Source of the DNA: Eisenbergiella intestinigallinarum
GTDB taxonomy: Bacteria; Bacillota; Clostridia; Lachnospirales; Lachnospiraceae
NCBI GenBank assembly: GCA_019120115.1
Contig: DWVS01000206.1
Coordinates: forward strand, 1 to 7,578
Direction: 5' to 3'
DNA: 7,578 nt
Part shown: in pieces, positions 1-5,105 of the stretch
Position numbering within the stretch: position 1 is the first letter of the stretch
How the letters are laid out: each line of letters opens with the position of its first letter
The notes under the pieces: model-generated
Seen by the model: the letters and a program-made list of their open reading frames with translations, nothing else
What the model was told of the DNA's origin: nothing
Database searches by the model: none
Translations under genes and position numbers: made by a program

Positions 1-1
1 A

Positions 2-892
2 GAGAGGGGAGAGAAGGAAGAGCCTGTTTCAGATAAAACGATCGCCTATGTGGTTTTATCGGAATATCATGACGATGTGGAGGAAGCGGCCTTTTTCCCA
101 AAGGTGATAGAGGGCGCGGAAAGAGAGGCGAGGAGGCTGGGCTACCGCTTCACGATTCTGCATATTTATGATGAAAAAGGCGGCAGGCTGAAGGAGAGCA
201 TTCGAAAGGAAGCGTTTGCGGGATTGCTGATTTATGCCGCACAGGTCAGCAGAGAAATGAAGGAAGCGCTGGATGCCCTGGAGGTTCCCTGGATTCTGAT
301 TGACTGCTTCTGCCCGGACGTGGAAGCCAGCGCTGTGACGGTCAACAACAGGCAGGGAATTTACACCGCTGTAAAGTATCTTTACGGCAGAGGACACCGG
401 AAAATCGGATATGTCAGTTCCGGAAGGCCGCTCTGTTCCCTGATTGAACGGCGCAGAAGCTTCAGCTATGCGATGGAAGAGCTTGGCCTGGAAGAGGAGG
501 CCCGTTTCTGTGTGGAAGAGGCGGGAACGGGGCAGAAGGCACAGGAGTATCTGGAGGCGTTGTGGAAGGATGCGGGCAGAATTCCCACAGCCTTTCTGGT
601 AGAGAATGATGTGATGGCGATCGCCGTATATCGGGCGCTTAAGAGCAACGGATTCCGGATTCCGGAGGATGTGTCGGTGATCGGTTTTGACGGAAGAAGC
701 ATCTGCAGCATGCTGGAGCCTTCCCTGACGACGCTTCGGGTTCCCAGAAGGCTGATGGGGAGGCTGCTGGTCAGGCTTCTTCTGGAGAAGATAGAGCTTC
801 AAAACCGCGCGTCTGAAAGGGTAACCGTGAGGCTTGAGATCAATGCGGAACTGGTGGAGATGGAGAGCGTTGCGGATGTGCATCCGATGTAA
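2..892 (+). CDS. LacI/GalR-family transcriptional repressor, 5'-truncated by window edge
   Basis: The frame is open from the first bases of the window, so the GTG at 50 is not the true start. In-frame residues before it run into TIAYVVLSEY, the usual first beta strand of the LacI sugar-binding domain. About 296 codons are visible; family members are usually about 330-345 residues, so the missing part should be the N-terminal helix-turn-helix and hinge. The visible part is the periplasmic-binding-protein-like effector domain: an FFPKVIEGAEREARRLGY helix near the start, GRGHRKIGYVS in the middle, and the family signature SVIGFDG followed by EPSLTTLRVP at about 670-750. By family, it should be a cytoplasmic dimer binding a palindromic operator and released or recruited by a sugar or nucleoside. 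The effector and target genes cannot be read here. The next gene is convergent, so any regulated operon probably lies upstream of the window. Confidence 0.9.
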   Translation, partial: ERGEKEEPVSDKTIAYVVLSEYHDDVEEAAFFPKVIEGAEREARRLGYRFTILHIYDEKGGRLKESIRKEAFAGLLIYAAQVSREMKEALDALEVPWILIDCFCPDVEASAVTVNNRQGIYTAVKYLYGRGHRKIGYVSSGRPLCSLIERRRSFSYAMEELGLEEEARFCVEEAGTGQKAQEYLEALWKDAGRIPTAFLVENDVMAIAVYRALKSNGFRIPEDVSVIGFDGRSICSMLEPSLTTLRVPRRLMGRLLVRLLLEKIELQNRASERVTVRLEINAELVEMESVADVHPM

Positions 893-925
893 ATTTATTC
901 AAATATAAATTTTTTATAAATTGCA

Positions 926-954
926 TTGACAAATTTATAAATTTATTTTATGAT
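926..954 (+). promoter_or_regulatory. Strong sigma-A promoter in front of a gene-free transcript
   Basis: TTGACA (926-931), a 17-base spacer, then TATGAT (949-954). The surroundings are extremely AT-rich, resembling an UP element. The spacer begins inside a perfect 14-base palindrome, AAATTTATAAATTT (931-944), which could bind a regulator. Transcription should start near 961 and run rightwards. Confidence 0.75.
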
Positions 955-960
955 AAACGA

Positions 961-1132
961 CGAGTTGAGACATCATCAACCCAAACTGGTGCGGTTTGAT
1001 CCGCACCAGTCCCCCCCTCTCTTTTATCGAATAACTCTTTCGGACTCCATACCGGTTTTTGATAACATCATAGTCAGTCAGCATTATGGAGATGAGGAAA
1101 AGGCAAGGAATGCTTTTTCCTTTTTTGTTTTT
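961..1132 (+). ncRNA. Candidate small RNA, about 170 nt, no coding capacity seen
   Basis: The interval has its own promoter and its own intrinsic terminator and no reading frame with a ribosome binding site. From 5' to 3' the visible pairing is: GTTGA/TCAAC (964-968 with 976-980); a perfect 10-bp stem ACTGGTGCGG/CCGCACCAGT (985-994 with 1001-1010); a pyrimidine tract of seven C then TCTCTTTT (1011-1025); a stem TTATCGAA/TTTGATAA enclosing CGG/CCG (about 1024-1066); and the terminator hairpin. A C-rich single-stranded tract between hairpins is a known feature of Gram-positive trans-acting RNAs that pair with Shine-Dalgarno sequences; applying that here is inference. I do not recognise it as 6S RNA, SRP RNA, RNase P RNA, tmRNA or a known riboswitch. 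It might instead be the remnant of an operon leader. Confidence 0.5.
1096..1132 (+). terminator. Intrinsic terminator of the candidate small RNA
   Basis: A 10-bp stem GGAAAAGGCA (1096-1105) with TGCTTTTTCC (1111-1120), one G-T pair and a 5-base loop. It is followed by TTTTTTGTTTTT (1121-1132), a canonical U-tract on the plus strand. Confidence 0.8.
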
Positions 1133-1175
1133 GCCGGAACGTTTCAGACATGGAAAAGACCGGGGATAAGAAACG

Positions 1176-1224
1176 CCGGAGGAGGGAAACATGGCCGCCA
1201 TGCTCTCCTCCTCCGGTATTTTTT
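1176..1224. terminator. Bidirectional terminator between convergent transcripts
   Basis: Perfect 10-bp outer stem CCGGAGGAGG (1176-1185) with CCTCCTCCGG (1207-1216), plus an inner CATGG/CCATG stem (1190-1194 with 1198-1202). On the plus strand it is followed by TATTTTTT. On the minus strand it lies about 27 bases beyond the Mrp stop codon and is followed by a weaker T-rich stretch (CGTTTCTTATC). It probably ends the Mrp message and stops read-through from the left. Confidence 0.75.
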
Positions 1225-1243
1225 CAGAAAGATTTTCTCATAG

Positions 1244-2077
1244 TCAGAATCCACACTGCTTCTCCAGGCTGCCGCAGAGTTCAGCCAGCCAGGGCGCGTC
1301 CACTTTTTCAATCTCGCCTCTGTCGCAGGAAGCGGCGATGGAAGGATCGATCGGAAGGCGGGAAACGGAAGGAATGCCGTGTTTCTCCGCAATTTCCTCG
1401 ATGTGGCTTTCGCCGAAGATGCTGTGGCGGCTGCCGCAGTCAGGGCATTCAAAATAGGACATGTTCTCCACGATGCCGAGAACCGGAACATTCATCATCT
1501 CCGCCATGCGCACCGCTTTTTCCACGATCATGGAAACCAGTTCCTGGGGAGAGGTTACCACGATGATGCCCTTAACGGGAATGGACTGGAACACGGTGAG
1601 CGGAACATCGCCCGTTCCGGGAGGCATGTCCACGAACATGAAATCCACGTCGGACCAGATCACATCGGTCCAGAACTGGCTTACCGCGCCGGCGATTACC
1701 GGGCCGCGCCAGAGTACGGGATCGGTATCGTTGTCCAGCAGAAGATTGATGGACATGAGGTCCACTCCAAGGGCGGATTTTGCCGGAAGAAGGCCGTATT
1801 CGTTGGCATAGGCCTTCCCGTGTACGCCGAACGCCTTCGGAATGGAAGGGCCGGTGATGTCCGCATCCAGAACGGCGGTATGATATCCCTTCTTCTGCAT
1901 GGAAGAGGCCAGCAGAGAGGTGACGAGAGATTTTCCGACGCCGCCCTTGCCGCTTACCACGGCGATTACATTTTTGATGGTGGAAAGCTCATGGGGCTTC
2001 TTCAGCATGCTTTTCGGATCTCGGTCCGCACAGGATTCATGACAGGTTTCACAGTTGTGGGTACAGTTTTCGCTCAT
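1244..2077 (-). CDS. Mrp/NBP35-family P-loop ATPase, iron-sulfur cluster carrier
   Basis: A 277-residue cytoplasmic protein of the Mrp/ApbC/NBP35 branch of the deviant Walker A (MinD/ParA-like) ATPases. By family it binds a [4Fe-4S] cluster as a dimer and delivers it to apo-enzymes in an ATP-dependent way. Visible motifs: an N-terminal cysteine cluster C5, C9, C12, C16 (CTHNCETCHESC); the deviant Walker A SGKGGVGKS at 42-50; DADITGPS at 71-78; the Walker B-type DMPPGTGD at 150-157; and the cluster-bridging CPDC (C211, C214). The four-cysteine N-terminus is like NBP35 and like many Clostridia homologues, and differs from the DUF59 front end of E. coli-type Mrp. The ATG at 2077 has AAGGAA about 12 bases upstream and sits about 28 bases after a near-perfect promoter. 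The gene is transcribed alone. Clients cannot be named; the rubredoxin and hemerythrin nearby hold non-Fe-S iron sites, so a direct link is unproven. Confidence 0.93.
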   Translation of the reverse strand: MSENCTHNCETCHESCADRDPKSMLKKPHELSTIKNVIAVVSGKGGVGKSLVTSLLASSMQKKGYHTAVLDADITGPSIPKAFGVHGKAYANEYGLLPAKSALGVDLMSINLLLDNDTDPVLWRGPVIAGAVSQFWTDVIWSDVDFMFVDMPPGTGDVPLTVFQSIPVKGIIVVTSPQELVSMIVEKAVRMAEMMNVPVLGIVENMSYFECPDCGSRHSIFGESHIEEIAEKHGIPSVSRLPIDPSIAASCDRGEIEKVDAPWLAELCGSLEKQCGF

Positions 2078-2111
2078 TTTTCTTCAGATTCCTTTCCTGG
2101 TTCTTAGATGA

Positions 2112-2139
2112 ATTATACAACATCACCGGCAGATGTCAA
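2112..2139 (-). promoter_or_regulatory. Promoter of the Mrp-family gene
   Basis: On the minus strand TTGACA (2139-2134), a 16-base spacer, then TATAAT (2117-2112), both perfect consensus hexamers. The predicted start near 2105 gives a 5' leader of about 27 bases, just enough for the ribosome binding site. Confidence 0.85.
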
Positions 2140-2171
2140 TCAAATACCGCGCTGCCGGAAGCGGGATATAC

Positions 2172-2200
2172 TTGCCTGTTTTGCGGGAATCGGATATAGT
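2172..2200 (+). promoter_or_regulatory. Probable promoter of the nucleotidyltransferase gene
   Basis: TTGCCT (2172-2177), a 17-base spacer and TATAGT (2195-2200) on the plus strand. A 7-base inverted repeat GCCTGTT (2174-2180) / AACAGGC (2204-2210) flanks the spacer and -10 element and could be an operator. The predicted leader is about 60 bases. Confidence 0.5.
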
Positions 2201-2266
2201 GATAACAGGCGAGCCGAAGCGGATACGTGAAAAGGCGCGGACTGTGAGAAAAAGGAGAGACGGGGA

Positions 2267-3055
2267 ATGTACAGACATCATGAAGAATCATTGAAAATCA
2301 TGGAAGATTATTTCCGAAACAGGCAGGAGGTTATCGCGCTCATTTTCGGCGGCTCGGTGGCAAAGGGAACGGAGCGGCCGGATTCCGATCTGGACGCGAT
2401 GGTAATCGTGCCGGATGATTATTATGAAAAGCTTCTTGCCGAGAACCGGACGGCGGAGACGATCGACGGGCTCTGCACCTACGAGGGCGGATATTTTGAT
2501 GTGAAATATATGACGAAGGATTATCTGCGCGCGGCGGCGGAAAAAGGAAGCGAACCCACCAGGAATTCCTTCATCAAATCCCGCGTTCTGTTTTCCGATG
2601 ATCCGGAGATCGAGTCCCTGGTTGCGGCCATCCCTGTTTTTCAGGAGAAGGAGATGGAGGAGAAGATGCTTTCCTTCTACAGCGATCTGCAGCTGAATTA
2701 TGGGTATTTCTGGAGAGCCTGTACACCGGAGGGCTATATGAGGGCGCGCACGGCGAGCGAGATCGTCTACTGCATCTACCGCCTGATCCTGCAGGAAAAC
2801 AAAGTGCTCTTCCCCTGCAACAGAAGGCTGGAGGAAACGGTGGCAGGGCTTACGAACAGGCCGGAGGGGATTGTGGAACTGTGCCGCAGGTTCTGTGAGA
2901 CAATGGAGAATGATTTGGCGGACAGAATTGTGGAAAGCTATCAGGCCTGGACGAATTATGATTATAAAAAGGACTCCAGCATCTACCAGTCCCGTTACTG
3001 CATGGATTTTGAAAAATGGTGGCTCTATCCCAGACCGCTGATCGCGGAGTGGTAA
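2267..3055 (+). CDS. Nucleotidyltransferase-fold protein (aminoglycoside/MNT class)
   Basis: A 262-residue protein whose N-terminal third is a minimal nucleotidyltransferase domain. The motif GGSVAKGTERPDSDLD (28-43) holds the helix-turn glycines and serine and the metal-binding pair D41 and D43. A third acidic residue is likely D78 in YFDVKYM. The remaining roughly 170 residues look helical and contain several aromatics (a WTNYDYKKDSSIYQSRY stretch near the C-terminus), consistent with a substrate-binding helical domain. Proteins of this class transfer a nucleotide to a small molecule such as an aminoglycoside or to a protein; the substrate cannot be read from sequence. The ATG at 2267 has AAGGAGA eight bases upstream. 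No HEPN partner gene is adjacent, so this does not look like a classical MNT-HEPN toxin-antitoxin pair. It seems to be a single-gene transcript. Confidence 0.8.
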   Translation: MYRHHEESLKIMEDYFRNRQEVIALIFGGSVAKGTERPDSDLDAMVIVPDDYYEKLLAENRTAETIDGLCTYEGGYFDVKYMTKDYLRAAAEKGSEPTRNSFIKSRVLFSDDPEIESLVAAIPVFQEKEMEEKMLSFYSDLQLNYGYFWRACTPEGYMRARTASEIVYCIYRLILQENKVLFPCNRRLEETVAGLTNRPEGIVELCRRFCETMENDLADRIVESYQAWTNYDYKKDSSIYQSRYCMDFEKWWLYPRPLIAEW

Positions 3056-3108
3056 GACGGGAGCGGATGAAAGACGGGGAATTCGCAAAGCCCCCTGAAA
3101 AGGGAGGA

Positions 3109-3138
3109 AGCCAGTATCGGGTCTCTCCGATACTGGCT
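3109..3138. repeat. 12-bp perfect stem-loop without U-tract
   Basis: AGCCAGTATCGG (3109-3120), loop GTCTCT (3121-3126), CCGATACTGGCT (3127-3138). It lies about 55 bases after the nucleotidyltransferase stop. Neither strand has a following run of T, so it is better viewed as an mRNA 3'-end stabiliser or processing site than as an intrinsic terminator. Confidence 0.7.
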
Positions 3139-3248
3139 GGTAATGAAAAAGAGTATCTATGTAAAAAAGCCTGTCGGCTTCTATGGGACCTATACTACAG
3201 GAAAAATGTGACTTTTCTATGTAGAAGCTATAAAATAAGTGTGAAGTA

Positions 3249-3264
3249 TCAGAAAATTTTCTGA
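3249..3264. repeat. 16-base perfect palindrome upstream of the rubredoxin promoter
   Basis: TCAGAAAATTTTCTGA is a perfect palindrome ending 47 bases before the -35 element of the rubredoxin promoter. It could be a regulator site or a short hairpin. Its 12-base core AGAAAATTTTCT recurs at 7478-7489, although such AT-rich sequence can recur by chance. Confidence 0.45.
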
Positions 3265-3311
3265 CCGGAATATGAAAAAAGAAAGGGAAGCATATTGGAG
3301 CCGGTATGAGA

Positions 3312-3340
3312 TTGTAAAGCGCTTCTCTTTTTGTTATAAT
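3312..3340 (+). promoter_or_regulatory. Promoter of the rubredoxin (and perhaps hemerythrin) transcript
   Basis: TTGTAA (3312-3317), a 17-base spacer, TATAAT (3335-3340). The -35 and early spacer contain TGTAAAGCGCTT, whose palindromic core AAGCGCTT (3317-3324) resembles LacI-family operators, but the right arm departs from symmetry. The start near 3347 leaves a leader of about 40 bases before the rubredoxin ATG. Confidence 0.7.
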
Positions 3341-3387
3341 ATCCACGTATTTGGAAAAACTATCATCAGAAAGGACAGGTAGAAAAA

Positions 3388-3549
3388 ATGCAGAAGTATG
3401 TTTGCGATGTATGTGGCTATATTTACGATCCCGAGGTGGGTGATCCGGACAATGGAGTAGCGGCGGGAACCGCTTTCGCTGATATCCCGGAAGATTGGGT
3501 TTGCCCTCTGTGCGGAGTCGGCAAGGATCAGTTTTCTGTGACGGACTAA
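3388..3549 (+). CDS. Rubredoxin
   Basis: A 53-codon gene encoding a classical clostridial-length rubredoxin, a small cytoplasmic electron carrier with one iron bound by four cysteines. The two metal knuckles are visible as YVCDVCGYIYDP (C6, C9) and VCPLCGVGKDQF (C39, C42), and the conserved aromatic and acidic core (Y4, Y11, W37, DWVCP) is intact. The ATG at 3388 follows an AAGGACAGG ribosome binding region about 8-15 bases upstream and a good promoter. In anaerobes rubredoxins pass electrons to rubrerythrin, superoxide reductase, flavodiiron proteins and related detoxifying enzymes. The next gene here encodes a bacteriohemerythrin, so a shared role in oxygen or oxidative stress is plausible but inferred. 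Confidence 0.96.
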   Translation: MQKYVCDVCGYIYDPEVGDPDNGVAAGTAFADIPEDWVCPLCGVGKDQFSVTD

Positions 3550-3554
3550 GCGCA

Positions 3555-3592
3555 GTATATCCGGGCCTGTTTCAGACAGTGGCCGGATATAC
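3555..3592 (+). repeat. Long stem-loop between rubredoxin and hemerythrin genes
   Basis: GTATATCCG (3555-3563) pairs with CGGATATAC (3584-3592), and inner pairs GCC/GGC and TGT/ACA extend the stem. There is no U-tract after it, so it probably does not fully terminate. It may set relative levels of the two genes by protecting or processing the rubredoxin message. Confidence 0.6.
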
Positions 3593-3651
3593 CGGCCGTA
3601 CATAACAGGAGGCACGAAAAAACAGAGGGCTGTTTTCCCGCTGATGAAAAT

Positions 3652-3667
3652 GCGGCCGTACGGCCGC
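3652..3667. promoter_or_regulatory. 16-base perfect palindrome just upstream of the hemerythrin start
   Basis: GCGGCCGTACGGCCGC is a perfect palindrome ending 16 bases before the hemerythrin ATG and about 6 bases before its AGAGG ribosome binding site. As RNA it would form a six-pair GC stem with loop GTAC, or as DNA an operator. GGCCGTAC also occurs at 3594-3601, 60 bases upstream. No clear promoter is seen between the two genes, so control in the mRNA is possible. Confidence 0.5.
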
Positions 3668-3683
3668 TGGAAAAGAGGTTGAT

Positions 3684-4088
3684 ATGGCAATTGTATTTGA
3701 CGATTCTCTGAGAACCGGAAACGGTCTGATCGATACCCAGCATCAGGAATTGATCGCCAGAGTGAATAAACTGACGGATGCCTGTAAAGTGGGAGCGGAG
3801 AAGCTGACTGCAGTTCAGACGCTTAACTTCCTGATGGATTATACCAATATCCATTTTGCTGACGAGGAAAAGCTTCAGGAGGAGAATGCCTATCCTCTTC
3901 TGGAGGCCCATAAGGGGCAGCATGCCGCTTTTGTCAAGGCGGTGGAAGAGCTTCAGGAGATGCTGGAGGAGGAAGAAGGCCCCAGCGAAGCCTTCGTGGA
4001 GGCTGTGAAGAAGAACGTGGTGGACTGGCTTTTAAATCATATCTGTGTATGGGATAAGCAGGTTGCCCAGTTCATTCGGGAAAAATAA
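3684..4088 (+). CDS. Bacteriohemerythrin
   Basis: A 134-residue single-domain hemerythrin, a cytoplasmic four-helix bundle with a non-heme di-iron centre that reversibly binds O2 (in some members, NO). All seven expected ligands are present: H20 (DTQHQEL), H57 and E61 (HFADEE), H76 and H80 (HKGQH), H119 and D124 (HICVWD). Length and spacing match the bacterial single-domain family. No sensor or signalling domain is fused, so a binding, storage or scavenging role is more likely than chemotaxis. The ATG at 3684 has AGAGG five bases upstream. The gene follows the rubredoxin gene by 134 bases on the same strand and may share its promoter. Supplying electrons from rubredoxin to the di-iron site would be a testable idea, not an observation. 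Confidence 0.95.
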   Translation: MAIVFDDSLRTGNGLIDTQHQELIARVNKLTDACKVGAEKLTAVQTLNFLMDYTNIHFADEEKLQEENAYPLLEAHKGQHAAFVKAVEELQEMLEEEEGPSEAFVEAVKKNVVDWLLNHICVWDKQVAQFIREK

Positions 4089-4111
4089 GAATCCGGAGAC
4101 AGTTCGGAAAT

Positions 4112-4159
4112 CAGACAGCGGATGCAGCCGTTATGGCGCATCCGCTGTCTGCGCCATAA
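4112..4159 (+). repeat. Two overlapping, mutually exclusive stem-loops after hemerythrin
   Basis: Hairpin A: CAGACAGCGGATGC (4112-4125) pairs perfectly over 14 bp with GCATCCGCTGTCTG (4138-4151). Hairpin B: TTATGGCGCA (4131-4140) pairs perfectly over 10 bp with TGCGCCATAA (4150-4159). The second uses part of the loop and 3' arm of the first, so both cannot fully form at once. No U-tract follows. It starts 23 bases after the hemerythrin stop and may end or protect that message. Confidence 0.6.
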
Positions 4160-4330
4160 GCCCGGCAATCGGCCCTTGTGTCTATATGAGCGGCTGGTTG
4201 CAGAAACACGAACAGGCAGAGCAATCCGTTCCCGGCTGCATATCATAAAGAAAAGGGCAGTTTCCGGGTTCCCCGGGAACAGGGAAAATTCCGGAAGCAG
4301 CTCTCAAAACTGTCACGGAGAGGAAAAGGT
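4160..4330 (+). other. Gene-free leader of the muramidase gene
   Basis: No gene and no convincing promoter found. It contains a near-palindrome GTTCCC-C-GGGAAC (4268-4280) nested between TTCCGG (4262-4267) and CCGGAA (4291-4296). This is a plausible regulator site or hairpin about 35-70 bases before the muramidase start. The ribosome binding site GGAGAGG (4317-4323) is clear. Confidence 0.35.
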
Positions 4331-4948
4331 ATGTGGAAGGGAATTGATGTCAGTGATAACCAGGGAGCGGTTTCCTGGAATCAGGTGAAGAAAGCGGGAT
4401 GCCAGTTTGCAGTTCTCAGGAGCGTGCGCCGGTCCGGGAAGCCGGACGGGCAGTTTGCGGCGAATGTATCGGGCTGCAGGGCGAATGGAATCCCTTTTGA
4501 AGTGTATAAATACACCTATGCTACCGTGCCGTCCGTGGCGGCAGAGGAGGCGAAGCAGGTGGTGGATCTGCTGCAGAGGTATGGACTGTCCTGCCGGATC
4601 TGGTGGGACGTGGAAGATGCCTCGCTGAAAAAAATCGGAACAGGGGTTCTGACAGGGCTGATCCGTTCCGCCTGGAACATTGTCGAAGGCGCAGGGATGG
4701 AATTCGGCATCTATACCGGGCTGGCCTTCTATCACGCGGGATATTTTGATCCTTCGGCGTTTGACTGTCCCTTCTGGATCGCCCGATATCCTGCCAGCGC
4801 GCACTATCCGTTTTCCGCCGCACCGCCTGATGGAAAATACTGTCCGCAGATCACCCAGACGCTTGCGGCATGGCAGTATACGAGCAGGGGACGGGTGGAC
4901 GGCATCAGCGGTCCGGTGGATCTGAACGTCCGTTATCTCCCTGTCTGA
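4331..4948 (+). CDS. GH25 family lysozyme (N-acetylmuramidase)
   Basis: A 205-residue, single-domain glycoside hydrolase family 25 enzyme, predicted to cut the N-acetylmuramic acid to N-acetylglucosamine bond of peptidoglycan. The family landmarks are in order: GIDVSDNQG (4-12, with D6), the catalytic D-x-E pair D93 and E95 in WWDVED, FWIARY (148-153), and WQYTSRGRVDGISGPVDLN (181-199, with D197). There is no signal peptide, transmembrane segment or cell-wall-binding repeat. It resembles a phage endolysin or a stand-alone muramidase, which would need a holin or lysis to reach the wall. The ATG at 4331 has GGAGAGG seven bases upstream. A terminator follows directly. It lies just outside the predicted element end, so it may be resident or a leftover of an older prophage. 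Confidence 0.92.
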   Translation: MWKGIDVSDNQGAVSWNQVKKAGCQFAVLRSVRRSGKPDGQFAANVSGCRANGIPFEVYKYTYATVPSVAAEEAKQVVDLLQRYGLSCRIWWDVEDASLKKIGTGVLTGLIRSAWNIVEGAGMEFGIYTGLAFYHAGYFDPSAFDCPFWIARYPASAHYPFSAAPPDGKYCPQITQTLAAWQYTSRGRVDGISGPVDLNVRYLPV

Positions 4949-4973
4949 ATCCGTGCAGCTGTAAAAACACATG

Positions 4974-5010
4974 AAAAAAGCCGATAATCCTCGCAGTTAT
5001 CAGCTTTTTT
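4974..5010 (+). terminator. Intrinsic terminator after the muramidase gene
   Basis: AAAAAAGC-C-GATAA (4974-4987) pairs with TTATC-A-GCTTTTTT (4997-5010), one C/A mismatch, loop TCCTCGCAG. The terminal T-run gives plus-strand termination, and the matching A-run could also serve the minus strand. Confidence 0.85.
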
Positions 5011-5033
5011 CGCATTTACCGCTCTTTAAAGAT

Positions 5034-5060
5034 GAGCAGGAGCAGTAGGAATCGAACTTT
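5034..5060 (-). other. tRNA T-arm-like fragment, candidate attachment-site core
   Basis: On the minus strand GTTCGATTCC followed by TACTGCTCCT reads like the T-loop, T-stem and acceptor 3' half of a tRNA gene. The preceding bases (GAAAG) do not complete the T-stem, no anticodon or D-arm follows, and no CCA is encoded. It lies between a terminated chromosomal gene and an integrase gene. Tyrosine recombinases commonly use tRNA 3' ends and leave such a duplicated fragment at one end. The intact tRNA would be expected at the other end, beyond this window. Confidence 0.45.
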
Positions 5061-5073
5061 CATGATATTGCCT

Positions 5074-5099
5074 AAAAATGGCTTAAATACGGCATTTTT
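5074..5099 (-). terminator. Possible weak terminator after the integrase gene
   Basis: AAAAATG (5074-5080) and CATTTTT (5093-5099) form a 7-bp AT-rich stem with a 12-base loop. It is about 65 bases beyond the integrase stop on the minus strand and ends in T's. It is weak and could equally be part of the attachment region. Confidence 0.3.
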
Positions 5100-5105
5100 T
5101 CAAAA

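Larger units (their letters stand above)
3056..3311 (+). other. Gene-free stretch with several hairpins
   Basis: No credible gene. Visible pairing: CCCT-GAAA-AGGG around 3092-3103; the long perfect stem at 3109-3138 (separate entry); AAGCC-TGTC-GGCTT (about 3167-3180); a 7-base inverted repeat GCTTCTA (3177-3183) / TAGAAGC (3222-3228); and a 16-base palindrome (3249-3264). A weak promoter-like pair TGTGAC (3207) / TATAAA (3229) is present. It may contain the 3' untranslated region of the nucleotidyltransferase message. Confidence 0.45.

Noticed and set aside
50..52. GTG at 50 as the start of the LacI-family gene
   Set aside because: The reading frame is open to the window edge, and residues before the GTG continue the conserved first strand of the domain.
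950..1243. A 97-codon frame on the plus strand and an 88-codon frame opposite it
   Set aside because: No ribosome binding site, low-complexity composition, and the plus frame runs through two terminator hairpins.
1379..2107. A 242-codon frame on the plus strand opposite the Mrp-family gene
   Set aside because: The minus strand has clear Walker and cysteine motifs; the plus frame is a by-product of that codon use.
3080..3140. c-di-GMP-I (GEMM) riboswitch-like piece CGCAAAGCC near 3084-3092
   Set aside because: The GGTAGC...GGGTTACC half and the CGAAAG-type first hairpin of that aptamer are missing, and the following stem is a simple 12-bp hairpin.
2288..3346. A 352-codon frame on the minus strand
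   Set aside because: It is antisense to the nucleotidyltransferase, whose motifs, start signal and promoter are on the plus strand; the antisense product has no recognisable domain.
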